A program made the translations under genes and the position numbers. Shown here piece by piece: positions 18,307 to 27,574 of a stretch of 64,000 nt of DNA. The notes beneath the pieces were generated by a model. The model was given only the letters and a program-made list of their open reading frames with translations, ran no database searches and was not told where the DNA came from. The DNA comes from Streptomyces roseofulvus. Its GTDB lineage: Bacteria > Actinomycetota > Actinomycetes > Streptomycetales > Streptomycetaceae. The stretch is from assembly GCF_039534915.1 (NCBI RefSeq), contig NZ_BAAAWE010000001.1, positions 1,364,001 to 1,428,000 of the forward strand. The letters run 5' to 3'. Position 1 is the first letter of the stretch; each line of letters starts with the position of its first letter.

Positions 18307-18783
18307 ATGACTGCGCAGATGCATGTCCCGTCCCTGCTGTCCCGGGCCGGAGCCGTCTCGGCTCTCACCCTCGCCGCCGTCGGCGGCACGCTCCTCGCAC
18401 CCGGAGCGGCACCCGAGGCCCAGGCAGCCACCACGCACGCGACGAAGGCGCTCAGCGTCGCCGCGGCCAAGAAGGGCGCGCCCTACCGGTACGGCGCGGC
18501 GGGTCCCACCCGCTTCGACTGCTCCGGGCTCACGCTCTACGCGTACAAGAAGGCGGGCAAGTCGCTGCCCCGCACCGCGCAGCAGCAGTACAACAAGACG
18601 CGGCACATCTCCGCCTCCAGCCGGCAGAAGGGCGACCTGGTCTTCTTCCACTCGGGCGGGCGGGTCTACCACGTGGGGATCTACGCCGGCAGCGGCAAGA
18701 TCTGGCATTCGCCCAAGACCGGTTCCTGGGTGAAGCTCGACAGGATCTGGACCTCGAAGGTCTCCTACGGCCGCGTGCGCTGA
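18307..18783 (+). CDS. Secreted NlpC/P60 family peptidoglycan hydrolase
   Basis: 158 residues: signal peptide ending near EAQA, then a bare NlpC/P60 domain. The catalytic Cys is in RFDCSGLTLYAYKK, the His in VYHVGIYAGSG, and the third polar residue is His in IWHSPK. It cleaves stem-peptide bonds in cell wall. There is no wall-binding domain. Control by the c-di-AMP riboswitch directly upstream links it to cell-wall and turgor homeostasis. Confidence 0.92.
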   Translation: MTAQMHVPSLLSRAGAVSALTLAAVGGTLLAPGAAPEAQAATTHATKALSVAAAKKGAPYRYGAAGPTRFDCSGLTLYAYKKAGKSLPRTAQQQYNKTRHISASSRQKGDLVFFHSGGRVYHVGIYAGSGKIWHSPKTGSWVKLDRIWTSKVSYGRVR

Positions 18784-18871
18784 CCCACCGGCGCCCGCGG
18801 CCGTCCCGGGGGTGCGGTGGCGCCGCCGCACCCCGCGCCGCAGGCGCCTCGGCCGTCCCACGGGGACGGTG

Positions 18872-19180
18872 TCACAGCCCGACCGGACGGTCCTCCGTGC
18901 CGAGTCCGGCCCAGAACGTGCCGAGGTCGCCGAGACCGGCGAGCGGCGAGGACCGGGCGAGTTCGAGGGTGGCCCGGACGACGGGGTGAACCATCCGGGG
19001 ATCGCCGGAGTCCATCGCCCGGTCGAGTCGGACGAACATCTCCTCGCCGGCGTGCGCCCGCTCCGCGAAGACCCGATCGAAGGAGAGCCGCGGGCTCTTC
19101 TCCGCCGCGTGGACGCGCCCGACCTGGACGTGATCCGCGCCCGCGAGTACGCCAGGATCCGAGAGGAGGAGCAGACGAAG
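18872..19180 (-). pseudogene. Possible broken minus-strand gene
   Basis: The last 95 or so residues of this frame look like real protein (SFDRVFAERAHAGEEMFVRL, then DRAMDSGDPRMVHPVV, ending GLGDLGTFWAGLG), with G/C at most third positions on the minus strand. But no ATG, GTG or TTG suits a start before the frame runs antisense through the deaminase gene. A start-like ATG at about 19302 lies in another frame. A frameshift or decayed gene would explain this. I do not recognise a family. Confidence 0.35.
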
Positions 19181-19351
19181 CGCGCCGTCGTCGCGGCGGG
19201 CGCGACGCGATCCGACGTCCCCGCGCCCGGCGCCGGGAGCGTCGTGGGCCTCAGCTCCCGCTCGCCGCTGAGCACCTGCACGGCACGGGGCGAGGTCGGC
19301 ATCGACGCCACCGGCACGCCCGCGCGTGTCGCCGCTCCCTAGGATGCGGCG

Positions 19352-19795
19352 ATGACACTCGATCAAGCTCTTGTCGACGCCGCCATCGCGCAGTCGGACC
19401 GCCGCTGGTCCCCCGACGAGGCCGGCGGGGCCGCCGCCGTCCGTCTCGACGACGGACGGATCCTCACCAGCGTGGGCCTCGACAACATCCACGGCAGCGT
19501 CGCCCTCTGCCAGGAGACCGGCGCGTACTGCCAGGCGTACACGCTGAACCGCCGCGTGACCGCGTCCGTCTGCGTCTTCCGGGATCCCGAGGACGGCCGG
19601 TACGTCATCCTGCCGCCGTGCGGCGTCTGCCAGGAACGGCTCGCGCTCTGGGGGCCCGACGTCGAGGTCGGCGTACCCGACCCCGAGGATCCGACGCGCT
19701 GGGTCGCGCACCGGCTCGCCGAGCTGCATCCGCACTACTGGGCGCGCCACTTCGCCGGCGGCTCCTGGCCGTCGACGGACATGCACGCCGACTGA
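19352..19795 (+). CDS. Cytidine-deaminase-like zinc protein
   Basis: 147 residues. The zinc and catalytic motifs of the cytidine/blasticidin-S deaminase superfamily are present: CQET (Cys ligand and catalytic Glu, in place of C/H-A-E) and PPCGVCQERL (two Cys ligands). The C-terminal stretch HPHYWARHFAGGSW is unlike plain cytidine deaminase. It probably deaminates a cytosine-type nucleoside or an analogue; the substrate is not evident. Confidence 0.8.
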   Translation: MTLDQALVDAAIAQSDRRWSPDEAGGAAAVRLDDGRILTSVGLDNIHGSVALCQETGAYCQAYTLNRRVTASVCVFRDPEDGRYVILPPCGVCQERLALWGPDVEVGVPDPEDPTRWVAHRLAELHPHYWARHFAGGSWPSTDMHAD

Positions 19796-19805
19796 ACGGG
19801 CGCGT

Positions 19806-20246
19806 TCAGCAGGCCGGGACGGCCGCCGCCGCGGCCCACGGCAGCGTGATCCACACGGTCTTGCCGCCCTCGGCGGTCGGCGTGAACGAGAGGCGGCCGC
19901 CCGCCTCCGCCGCGAGGACGCGGATGATCACCATGCCGCGTCCGTTGTCCTGCTGGACGGCGGCGGGGAGCCGGCGCGGAAAGCGCGGATGGCTGTCGGT
20001 CACGCCGATCCGCAGGAGTTCGTCGCGGTCGAGACGCAACTCGACGGTGAAGGTGGGTGATTGCCCGAAGGTGTGCTGTACCGCGTTGGTCGCCAGCTCC
20101 GAGACCATCAGCCGGATCGCGTCCGCCGCGTCCCCGCCGTCGTGAAGACCCCAGCGGCCGAGCACCTCCGCCACGAACCTCCGCGCCGTGGCGACCGCGG
20201 CGGGCTCGCTCGGCAGGGTGACGGATGCTTCCTGGTGATCTGCCAT
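19806..20246 (-). CDS. ATP-binding anti-sigma-factor-type protein (HATPase_c_2)
   Basis: 146 residues from an ATG at 20246 ([18 protein letters not shown]). The GHKL ATPase fold is seen in [12 protein letters not shown] (N-box) and [13 protein letters not shown] (G1 box). Stand-alone proteins like this are abundant in Streptomyces, and act as RsbW-like switch kinases for anti-sigma antagonists. No sigma factor or antagonist is adjacent, so its partner is unknown. Confidence 0.85.
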   Translation of the reverse strand: MADHQEASVTLPSEPAAVATARRFVAEVLGRWGLHDGGDAADAIRLMVSELATNAVQHTFGQSPTFTVELRLDRDELLRIGVTDSHPRFPRRLPAAVQQDNGRGMVIIRVLAAEAGGRLSFTPTAEGGKTVWITLPWAAAAAVPAC

Positions 20247-20456
20247 GGCGAGGTCGTCCCTTTCCCGCCGGGGCCGTCGCCCCGGATCGCGCTTCGCGTC
20301 AGACTGCCACCGATCAAGGGCCCGGGTGGGGCGTTCTCCCGAGATATGCCCCGTTCTGTCGCCCGAAGCGGTGAACTCTGCCCGCCTGGAGCCTCCTTGG
20401 GCGGCTTCCCGCACTCGCCACCCGAGCCTTCCCGGCCCCGCGGCCGCCGAGCGGTG

Positions 20457-21635
20457 TCAGCGCGCTCCGGCGGGCGCGGTCCGCACGATCGTCGCGACCG
20501 CCCGCTCGATCTCCGCGTCCGTGAGGTCGGCGCGGGCCGTCAGCCGCAGGCGCGAGATGCCGTCCGGCACCGACGGCGGCCTGAAGCAGCCCACGGACAG
20601 GCCCTGTTCGCGGCAGTCGGCCGCCCACCGCAGCGCCTCCTCCGGTCCCGGCGCGTGGACCGACACCACCGCCGCGTCCGGCCGGGCCGCGGTGAACCCC
20701 GCTTCGGTGAGCGCCCGGTGCAGGGTGGTCGCGACCGTACGCGCCCGCCCGGCGAGGCCCGGCTCGGCGGCGAGCAGCCGCAGGCTCGCGAGCGCCGCGC
20801 CGGTGGCGGCGGGGGCGAGCCCGGTGTCGAAGATGAAGGTGCGCGCCGCGTTGACCAGGTGCTCGACGACCCGGGCCGGGCCGAGGACGGCACCGCCCTG
20901 GCTGCCCAGCGACTTGGAGAGGGTGAGGGTCGCCACCACGTCCTCGTCGCCGGCGAGCCCGGCGTCGTGGAGGGCGCCCCGGCCGCCGTCGCCGAGCACA
21001 CCGAACCCGTGCGCGTCGTCCACGACCAGGCCCGCGCCGTGGTCACGGCAGGCGGCGGCGAGGTCCTCCAGCGGGGCCCGGTCGCCGTCGACGGAGAAGA
21101 CGGAGTCGCTGACGGCGAGCGCCCGCCGCCCCGGATGCGCCTCCAGCGTCTTGCGTACGGCCTCCGGGTCGGCGTGCGGGACCACGGCGGCCTCCGCGCG
21201 GGCGAGCCGGCAGCCGTCGACGATCGAGGCGTGGTTCGCGGCGTCGGAGACGATCAGCGCGCCCGGACCGCCGAGCGCGGTGAGCGCGGCGAGGTTGGCG
21301 GTGTAGCCGGAAGAGAACACGAGGGCGGCCTCGAAGCCGCAGAACGCGGCCAGTTCCTCCTCCAGCCGCGTGTGCAGCCGGGTCGTGCCGGTGACGAGCC
21401 GCGAGCCGGTCGCGCCGGCGCCCCAGCGGCGGGCGGCCTCCGCGGCCGCCCCGGTGACCTCGGGGTGCCGGGTGAGACCGAGGTAGTCGTTGCCGGCCAG
21501 ATCGAGCAGCCCCGACTCCGCGGGGCGCGGCCGCAGCGTCCGTACCAGCCCGGCCTCCGCCCGCCGGCGGGCCTCCGCCCCGGTCCAGTCGAAAGCGGAA
21601 CGGCGCGCGGGCGGGGTCGGCTGGGCCTGGGGCAT
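20457..21635 (-). CDS. bioF: 8-amino-7-oxononanoate synthase
   Basis: 392 residues. PLP enzyme that condenses pimeloyl-ACP or -CoA with alanine in biotin synthesis. The PLP lysine is in [11 protein letters not shown], the cofactor Asp in [12 protein letters not shown], and [16 protein letters not shown] is typical of the alpha-oxoamine synthases. A GGAGGA site at 21645-21650 supports the ATG at 21635. It is divergent from bioB, so both strands of 21636-21803 must carry biotin promoters. Confidence 0.94.
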   Translation of the reverse strand: MPQAQPTPPARRSAFDWTGAEARRRAEAGLVRTLRPRPAESGLLDLAGNDYLGLTRHPEVTGAAAEAARRWGAGATGSRLVTGTTRLHTRLEEELAAFCGFEAALVFSSGYTANLAALTALGGPGALIVSDAANHASIVDGCRLARAEAAVVPHADPEAVRKTLEAHPGRRALAVSDSVFSVDGDRAPLEDLAAACRDHGAGLVVDDAHGFGVLGDGGRGALHDAGLAGDEDVVATLTLSKSLGSQGGAVLGPARVVEHLVNAARTFIFDTGLAPAATGAALASLRLLAAEPGLAGRARTVATTLHRALTEAGFTAARPDAAVVSVHAPGPEEALRWAADCREQGLSVGCFRPPSVPDGISRLRLTARADLTDAEIERAVATIVRTAPAGAR

Positions 21636-21803
21636 GGGGCGTTCCTCCGTCGGCGCCGGTGGTCGGCGCCTTTTGTAGGCAGCGCACAGACCCTAACGGC
21701 AGGAGGCCGAGGTCGGGATGTGGTCATACACACACCTCGATCGGGCTCGTTTGTTCAGATCCTCCTTGGCCGGGGGGTGTGCCGTAGGCAAGGATCAGCC
21801 CTT

Positions 21804-23048
21804 ATGGACCTGCTGAACACGCTGGTGGAGAAGGGGCTGCGGCGCGAGACGCCGACCCGTGAAGAAGCGCTCGCCGTGCTGGCGACCTCCGACGACGAAC
21901 TGCTCGATGTGGTGGCGGCGGCCGGCAAGGTGCGCCGGCAGTGGTTCGGGCGGCGGGTGAAGCTGAACTACCTCGTCAACCTGAAGTCCGGGCTGTGCCC
22001 GGAGGACTGCTCGTACTGTTCGCAGCGGCTCGGCTCCAAGGCCGACATCCTCAAGTACACGTGGCTGAAGCCGGACGAGGCGTCCCAGGCCGCCGCGGCG
22101 GGCATCGCCGGCGGCGCCAAGCGGGTCTGCCTGGTGGCGAGCGGCCGCGGGCCGACGGACCGGGACGTCGAGCGGGTCGGCAGGACCATCGAGGCGATCA
22201 AGGAGCAGAACGAGGGCGTCGAGGTGTGCGCCTGCCTCGGTCTGCTCTCCGACGGCCAGGCCGAGCGGCTGAAGTCGGCCGGCGCCGACGCGTACAACCA
22301 CAACCTCAACACCTCCGAGGGCACGTACGGCGAGATCACCACCACCCACACCTACGCGGACCGGGTGGACACCGTGCAGAAGGCGCACGCGGCGGGCCTC
22401 TCCGCCTGCTCGGGCCTGATCGCCGGCATGGGCGAGACCGACGAGGACCTGGTCGACGTGGTCTTCGCGCTGCGCGAGCTGGACTCGGACTCGGTGCCGG
22501 TCAACTTCCTCATCCCCTTCGAGGGCACGCCGCTGGCGAAGGAGTGGAACCTCAGCCCGCAGCGCTGCCTGCGCATCCTCGCCATGGTCCGCTTCGTCTG
22601 CCCCGACGTGGAGGTCCGGATCGCGGGCGGCCGCGAGGTCCACCTGCGGTCGATGCAGCCGCTGGCGCTGAACATCGCCAACTCGATCTTCCTCGGCGAC
22701 TACCTCACCAGCGAGGGCCAGGCCGGCCAGGCCGACCTCGACATGATCGCGGACGCCGGCTTCGAGGTGGAGGGCGCGGGCACGACCACGCTGCCCGCCC
22801 ACCGCGCCGACGCGCTCGCGGCGGCGGGCGGCGGCTGCGGTTCGCACGCCTCGGCGGGCGGCTGCGGTTCCGAGGCGGCGGCCGGCTGCGGCTCGCACGC
22901 GGACGCCACGGCCGGTGGCGGCTGCGGCCCGTGCGGCGGCCACGCGCAGGCCCCGGCCGAGGCTTCCGTCCCGGCCTCGGAGGCGCGGACGGACCTGGTG
23001 GCGGTACGCCGCCGCGGCGCCGGCACGGACCTGGCGCCGAACGCGTAA
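21804..23048 (+). CDS. bioB: Biotin synthase with a Cys/Gly/His-rich C-terminal tail
   Basis: 414 residues from the ATG at 21804. Radical-SAM enzyme inserting sulfur into dethiobiotin. The [4Fe-4S] motif is CPEDCSYC. Ligands of the auxiliary sulfur cluster are kept: Cys in RVCLVAS, CACLG and SACSGLI, and Arg in RIAGGREV. The catalytic domain ends near residue 330; a further 80 residues carry repeated CGSH, CGSE and CGPCGGH units rich in Cys, Gly and His. The tail could help hold or rebuild iron-sulfur clusters, which is inference. Confidence 0.96.
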   Translation: MDLLNTLVEKGLRRETPTREEALAVLATSDDELLDVVAAAGKVRRQWFGRRVKLNYLVNLKSGLCPEDCSYCSQRLGSKADILKYTWLKPDEASQAAAAGIAGGAKRVCLVASGRGPTDRDVERVGRTIEAIKEQNEGVEVCACLGLLSDGQAERLKSAGADAYNHNLNTSEGTYGEITTTHTYADRVDTVQKAHAAGLSACSGLIAGMGETDEDLVDVVFALRELDSDSVPVNFLIPFEGTPLAKEWNLSPQRCLRILAMVRFVCPDVEVRIAGGREVHLRSMQPLALNIANSIFLGDYLTSEGQAGQADLDMIADAGFEVEGAGTTTLPAHRADALAAAGGGCGSHASAGGCGSEAAAGCGSHADATAGGGCGPCGGHAQAPAEASVPASEARTDLVAVRRRGAGTDLAPNA

Positions 23049-23056
23049 CGGTGACG

Positions 23057-24337
23057 ATGCGCAACGACGAACTCCTCGCCCTGGACCGGGCGCACGTGTG
23101 GCATCCGTACGGCCCGATGCCGGGTCGTGCGGAGCCGCTGGTGGTCGCGTCCGCGTCCGGGGTGCGGCTGCACCTCGCCGAGCCCTCCGAGGGACGGTCG
23201 GAGCTGATCGACGGCATGTCCTCGTGGTGGTCGGCTGTGCACGGCTACAACCACCCGGTGCTCAACGAGGCGGCGCGCGGTCAGCTCGACCGGATGAGCC
23301 ACGTGATGTTCGGCGGGCTCACCCACGAGCCGGCGGTACGGCTCGCGGCCCGGCTCGTGGAGATCACGCCCGAACCGCTGCAGCATGTCTTCCTCAGCGA
23401 CTCCGGTTCCGTCGCGGTCGAGGTCGCGGCCAAGATGTGCCTGCAGTACTGGCGTTCGCTCGGCCGCCCGGCCAAGCGGCGGCTGCTCACCTGGCGCGGC
23501 GGCTACCACGGCGACACCTGGCAGCCGATGTCGGTGTGCGACCCCGAGGGCGGGATGCACCAGCTGTGGTCCGGCGTGCTCCAGCAGCAGGTCTTCGTGG
23601 ACGCGCCGCCGGCCGCGTACGAGGAGTCGTACGCGGAACTGCTCCGCACCACGATCGCGCAACACGCGGGCGAGCTGGCCGCGGTGATCGTGGAGCCGGT
23701 GGTGCAGGGCGCGGGCGGCATGCGCTTCCACGACCCGGCGTACCTGCGGGTGCTGCGCGAGGCGTGCGACGCGCACGACGTGCTGCTCGTCTTCGACGAG
23801 ATCGCCACGGGCTTCGGGCGTACGGGCACGCTGTTCGCCGCGGACCAGGCCGGGGTCTCCCCCGACGTGATGTGCCTGGGCAAGGCGCTGACGGGCGGCT
23901 ACCTGTCGATGGCGGCGACCTTGTGCACCCGCACCGTGGCCGACGGCATCTCGCGGGGCGAGGTGCCCGTGCTCGCGCACGGTCCGACGTTCATGGGCAA
24001 CCCGCTCGCCTCCGCGGTCGCGTGCGCCTCCATCGACCTGCTGCTCTCCCAGGACTGGGCGGGGGAGGTCGAGCGGATCGAGGCCGGGCTGCGCGACGGA
24101 CTCGCGGGCACCGAGGACGTCCCCGGCGTCCGCGAGGTGCGGGTGCTCGGCGCGATCGGCGTCGTCCAGCTCGACCACGAGGTCGACATGGCGGCGGCGA
24201 CCCGGGCCGCGGTCCGGGAGGGCGTGTGGCTGCGCCCGTTCCGCGACCTCGTCTACACGATGCCGCCGTACGTGACCGGCGACGCCGACCTGGCGCGGAT
24301 CTGCGCGGCGGTGCGCGCCGCGGCGACGGCGGGCTGA
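23057..24337 (+). CDS. bioA: Adenosylmethionine-8-amino-7-oxononanoate aminotransferase
   Basis: 426 residues from the ATG at 23057; a GTG two codons upstream is equally possible and both ribosome sites are weak. Class III PLP aminotransferase that makes 7,8-diaminononanoate. The opening HVWHPYGPM is typical, GGYHGDT binds phosphate, [13 protein letters not shown] holds the cofactor Asp, and [10 protein letters not shown] holds the PLP lysine. It starts within 10 bp of the bioB stop. Confidence 0.95.
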   Translation: MRNDELLALDRAHVWHPYGPMPGRAEPLVVASASGVRLHLAEPSEGRSELIDGMSSWWSAVHGYNHPVLNEAARGQLDRMSHVMFGGLTHEPAVRLAARLVEITPEPLQHVFLSDSGSVAVEVAAKMCLQYWRSLGRPAKRRLLTWRGGYHGDTWQPMSVCDPEGGMHQLWSGVLQQQVFVDAPPAAYEESYAELLRTTIAQHAGELAAVIVEPVVQGAGGMRFHDPAYLRVLREACDAHDVLLVFDEIATGFGRTGTLFAADQAGVSPDVMCLGKALTGGYLSMAATLCTRTVADGISRGEVPVLAHGPTFMGNPLASAVACASIDLLLSQDWAGEVERIEAGLRDGLAGTEDVPGVREVRVLGAIGVVQLDHEVDMAAATRAAVREGVWLRPFRDLVYTMPPYVTGDADLARICAAVRAAATAG

Positions 24338-24397
24338 GCCCGGCGGAAACGGCGGCGGACGGCAGAGAGGTGGATGGAGAGAAGTGAAGGGAACAGC

Positions 24398-25114
24398 ATG
24401 AGCATCGTCGTCGTCAGCGGGACGGGGACGGAGATCGGCAAGACCGTCGTCACGGCGGCGGTCGCCGCCACGGCCGTCGCCGCCGGGCGTTCGGTCGCGG
24501 TCCTCAAGCCCGCCCAGACCGGGCTCACCCCCGCCGAACGCGGTGACGCGGACGAGGTCGTACGGCTCTCGGGCGCGAGGACCTCCGCCGAGCTGGCCCG
24601 CTATCCGGAGCCGCTGGCCCCGGACACGGCCGCCCGGCGGGCGGGCATGGCGCCGGTCGGTCCCGCGCGGGTCGCGGAGGCGGCGCGCGCGCTGGCCGAG
24701 GAGCACGACCTGGTGCTCGTCGAGGGTGCGGGCGGGCTGCTCGTCCGCTTCGACGAGGAGGGCGGCACCCTCGCCGACGCGGCCCGGCTGCTCGACGCAC
24801 CCGTCCTCGTCGTCGCGCCGGCCGGACTCGGGACGCTGAACTCGACGGCGCTGACGGCCGAGGCGCTGCGGGCGCGCGGGATCGCGCAGCTCGGGGTCGT
24901 CGTCGGCAGCTGGCCGGCGGCGCCGGACCTCGCGGCGCGGTGCAATCTGACGGACCTGCCGACGTCGGCCGGGGCGCCGCTCCTCGGCGCGGTGCCGGAG
25001 GGCTCGGGCGCGCTGGACCCGGCGGCCTTCCGTGCGGCGGCGGGCGGCTGGCTCGCTCCCGCGCTCGGCGGCAGCTGGGACGCGGACGCGTTCGCGCGGG
25101 CGGCCGGGGCCTGA
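24398..25114 (+). CDS. bioD: Dethiobiotin synthetase
   Basis: 238 residues from the ATG at 24398; an earlier in-frame ATG at 24374 lacks a good ribosome site. ATP-dependent ureido-ring closure. The P-loop is SGTGTEIGKT, KPAQTGL holds the substrate Lys, and VEGAGGLLV is the carbamate-stabilising loop. It follows bioA by 60 bp and completes a bioB-bioA-bioD transcript. Confidence 0.95.
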   Translation: MSIVVVSGTGTEIGKTVVTAAVAATAVAAGRSVAVLKPAQTGLTPAERGDADEVVRLSGARTSAELARYPEPLAPDTAARRAGMAPVGPARVAEAARALAEEHDLVLVEGAGGLLVRFDEEGGTLADAARLLDAPVLVVAPAGLGTLNSTALTAEALRARGIAQLGVVVGSWPAAPDLAARCNLTDLPTSAGAPLLGAVPEGSGALDPAAFRAAAGGWLAPALGGSWDADAFARAAGA

Positions 25115-25189
25115 GCCGCCGCCGCTCCCCCGCGCGTCCCCTTTGCCGTGGGGCGTCTCCCCGGGAGCCCGCCTCCGTAGAGTGAGGGG

Positions 25190-25534
25190 ATGCGCGCACA
25201 CGTTCAGGAGCTCGTCTTCGACTGCGGCGAACCGGCCGCGCTGGTCCGTTTCTGGGCGGGTCTCCTCGGCGGGGAGCCCGTCGACCGGAGCCCCGACTGG
25301 TCGTACGTGGACCCGCCCGGTTTCGTCCGCGTCGCCTTCCAGCGGGTCCCCGAGGGCAAGGCCGCGAAGAACCGGCTCCACCTGGACCTGGAGGTGCCGG
25401 ACCCGGCGGCGGCGGCCGACGAGGTGTCGCCGCGCGGCGCTGTCCGCGTCGGCGGCCTCGTCACCGACGAGCAGGGGTCCTTCCAGGTGATGCGGGATCC
25501 GGAGGGCAACGAGTTCTGCTTCGTCACGGGGTGA
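25190..25534 (+). CDS. Glyoxalase/VOC-superfamily protein
   Basis: 114 residues forming two beta-alpha-beta-beta-beta units. The first holds LVFDCGEPAALVRFWAGLLG; the second ends DPEGNEFCFVTG, the common Glyoxalase-like ending with a metal-type Glu. NRLHLDLEVPDP holds the conserved His. Many Streptomyces genomes carry dozens; substrate unknown. It is followed at 68 bp by an acetyltransferase. Confidence 0.85.
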   Translation: MRAHVQELVFDCGEPAALVRFWAGLLGGEPVDRSPDWSYVDPPGFVRVAFQRVPEGKAAKNRLHLDLEVPDPAAAADEVSPRGAVRVGGLVTDEQGSFQVMRDPEGNEFCFVTG

Positions 25535-25601
25535 CCCGTACCGCCGATCCACCCTGTGGAACGTGCTGGCGACGCCCCGACCCGCGTGGTGGGATCGAGC
25601 C

Positions 25602-26033
25602 ATGATCGATATCGACATAGAGATGCGCGCCGCCGTGCCCTCCGACGCCGAGTCCGTGCTCGCCTTCTGGCGGGAGTCCGCCGAGGGCACCTCCATCTCG
25701 GACGACGTCGACGGGGTGAGGCGGCTCCTCGACCGCGACCCGGAAGCCCTGATCCTCGCCGTGGACGGCGAGCGGATCGTCGGTTCGGTGATCGCCGGCT
25801 GGGACGGCTGGCGCGCCTCGCTCTACCGGCTCGCGGTGCTCCCCTCGTACCGCAGGCGCGGCCTCTCGAAGGCGCTGCTCCAGGCGGCGGAGGATCGATT
25901 CGCCGCGCTGGGCGGCCGCCGCGCGGACGCGATGGTCCTGGAGGTGAACGAGCGCGCGCAGCGTGCCTGGGAGGCGGCGGGGTACGCGCGGCAGGACCAG
26001 TGGCGCCGATGGGTGAAGCCGTTCGCCGGGTGA
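25602..26033 (+). CDS. GNAT family N-acetyltransferase
   Basis: 143 residues from the ATG at 25602 (MIDIDIEMRAAVPSDAESVL). The acetyl-CoA-binding motif A is LAVLPSYRRRGLSKALLQ, and the later motif B is VNERAQRAWEAAGYARQ. Substrate cannot be read. An upstream in-frame ATG at 25563 was rejected because homology starts at 25602. Confidence 0.88.
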   Translation: MIDIDIEMRAAVPSDAESVLAFWRESAEGTSISDDVDGVRRLLDRDPEALILAVDGERIVGSVIAGWDGWRASLYRLAVLPSYRRRGLSKALLQAAEDRFAALGGRRADAMVLEVNERAQRAWEAAGYARQDQWRRWVKPFAG

Positions 26034-26114
26034 TCGTCCCGGCGTTTTGCCGATCCTTTACTATGAGATCTCCATACGAAGACCGAGACGACCGAAAGGT
26101 GTGAACGTCCGCCC

Positions 26115-26237
26115 ATGGGCGAGCCTCCCAGTAGCACTGGTGTCACCCCTACCGAAAGCACCGGTTCCGATTCCGGCGACCGACATCGCGCGTTCCGTGC
26201 CCCGCTGACTGATCATGGGACGGAGGTGAACCGATGA
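26115..26237 (+). CDS. Possible 40-residue upstream ORF coupled to the CNNM gene
   Basis: MGEPPSSTGVTPTESTGSDS starts a 40-codon frame rich in Ser/Thr/Pro whose TGA overlaps the ATG of the next gene (ATGA). The frame is clean but its ribosome site is poor (GAAAGG about 15 bases upstream). It may be a leader peptide coupling translation to ion or other signals, or simply leader RNA. Confidence 0.35.
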   Translation: MGEPPSSTGVTPTESTGSDSGDRHRAFRAPLTDHGTEVNR

Positions 26238-27574
26238 CCGAAGTGCTTCTGCTCCTGGTGGCGCTGCTGCTCGCGCTCGCGTGCGGTGCGTTCGTGGCGG
26301 CCGAGTTCTCGCTGACGACCGTCGAACGGGGCGAGCTCGAAGCGGCCGTGCGGCGCGGCGAGCGCGGCGCCGCCGGCGCCCTCAAGGCCGTCAGGTCGCT
26401 CACCTTCCAGCTCTCCGGCGCCCAGCTCGGCATCACCGTCACCAACCTGGTCGTCGGCATGCTCTCCGAGCCCTCCATCGCCAAGCTGATCCAGGGACCG
26501 GTCGAGGCGCTCGGGCTCTCCCCGTCGGTGGCCTCCTCGATCGCCCTGGTCATCGGCACCGCCGTGTCCACCGTGGTCCTCATGGTGGTCGGCGAGCTGG
26601 TCCCCAAGAACTGGGCGATCTCACAGCCGCTCGCCGTCGCCAAGGTCGTGGCGACACCGCAGCGCGTGTTCACGGCCGCCTTCAAGCCGCTGATCAGCCA
26701 CCTCAACAACACGGCCAACCGGATCCTGCGCCGCCTGGGCATGGAGCCCACCGAGGAGCTCGCCTCCGCGCGCTCTCCCCAGGAGCTGGTGGCGCTCGCG
26801 CGCCACTCGGCGAAGGAGGGCGCCCTGGAGCCCGACACGGCCGAACTGTTCGTTCGCACTCTGAACCTCGCGGAGCTCACCGCCGAGAACGTGATGACGC
26901 CGCGCGTCCAGGTGACCGCCCTGGAGGTGCAGGCCACCGCCGAGGACGTCGCGAACGCCACGCGCGCCACCGGCCTCTCCCGCTTCCCCGTCTACCGGGG
27001 CAACCTGGACACCGTCGTGGGCATCGCGCACATCAAGGACGTGCTCGCCATACCCGCCGACGAGCGGCGGCTGCGCCGCGTCGGCGACATCGCGCGCGAG
27101 CCGCTGCTCGTGCCCGAGACGCTGACCGTGGACAAGCTGCTCGACCGGCTGTCCGGGAAGCAGACGATGGCCGTCGTCATCGACGAGTACGGCGGCACCG
27201 CAGGCGTCGCGACGCTGGAGGACATCGTCGAGGAGGTCGTCGGCGAGGTGCGCGACGAGCACGACCCGCACGAGACCCCCGACCTGGCCCGGGCCGGCGA
27301 GGACGAGGACGGCCGCCTGCTGTGGTCGGCCGACGGAGCCGCTCGCACCGACCAGCTGGAACGCATCGGCCTGAAGGTGCCGGACGGACCGTACGAGACC
27401 CTCGCCGGCGTCCTCGCGACCGAGCTGGGCCGGATCCCGGCCGTCGGCGACACCGTCGAACTGGGCGGCTGGCGCCTCGACGTCGTCGACGCCTCCGGGC
27501 GCCGCGCCGCGCGCGTCCTCCTGCACGCGCCGCTCCCCCAGCACGACGACGAGACCGGGGAGGCGCACCGATGA
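26234..27574 (+). CDS. CNNM/CorC (hemolysin C) family membrane protein
   Basis: 446 residues. DUF21 membrane domain (about 1-190) with FVAAEFSLTTVERGELE and GELVPKNWAIS, a CBS pair (about 215-330) with MTPRVQVTALE and VIDEYGGTAGVATLEDIVEE, then a CorC_HlyC transporter-associated domain (about 355-440). The family is linked to magnesium or other divalent-cation efflux. The GGAGGTG ribosome site at 26222-26228 is good. It overlaps the next gene by 4 bases, so two non-identical CNNM subunits are made together. Confidence 0.93.
   Translation: MTEVLLLLVALLLALACGAFVAAEFSLTTVERGELEAAVRRGERGAAGALKAVRSLTFQLSGAQLGITVTNLVVGMLSEPSIAKLIQGPVEALGLSPSVASSIALVIGTAVSTVVLMVVGELVPKNWAISQPLAVAKVVATPQRVFTAAFKPLISHLNNTANRILRRLGMEPTEELASARSPQELVALARHSAKEGALEPDTAELFVRTLNLAELTAENVMTPRVQVTALEVQATAEDVANATRATGLSRFPVYRGNLDTVVGIAHIKDVLAIPADERRLRRVGDIAREPLLVPETLTVDKLLDRLSGKQTMAVVIDEYGGTAGVATLEDIVEEVVGEVRDEHDPHETPDLARAGEDEDGRLLWSADGAARTDQLERIGLKVPDGPYETLAGVLATELGRIPAVGDTVELGGWRLDVVDASGRRAARVLLHAPLPQHDDETGEAHR

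Noticed and set aside
19181..19786. Long minus-strand frame across the deaminase gene
   Set aside because: Its first half is antisense to the deaminase; only its 3' third has protein-like content, reported separately.
20061..21803. Extension of bioB upstream by about 580 residues
   Set aside because: The upstream part is antisense to bioF and the ATPase gene; BioB homology begins at 21804.
21636..21803. Biotin-repressor site between bioF and bioB
   Set aside because: I looked for BioQ/BirA-type palindromes with TGAAC or GTTCA halves; only an isolated GTTCA occurs.
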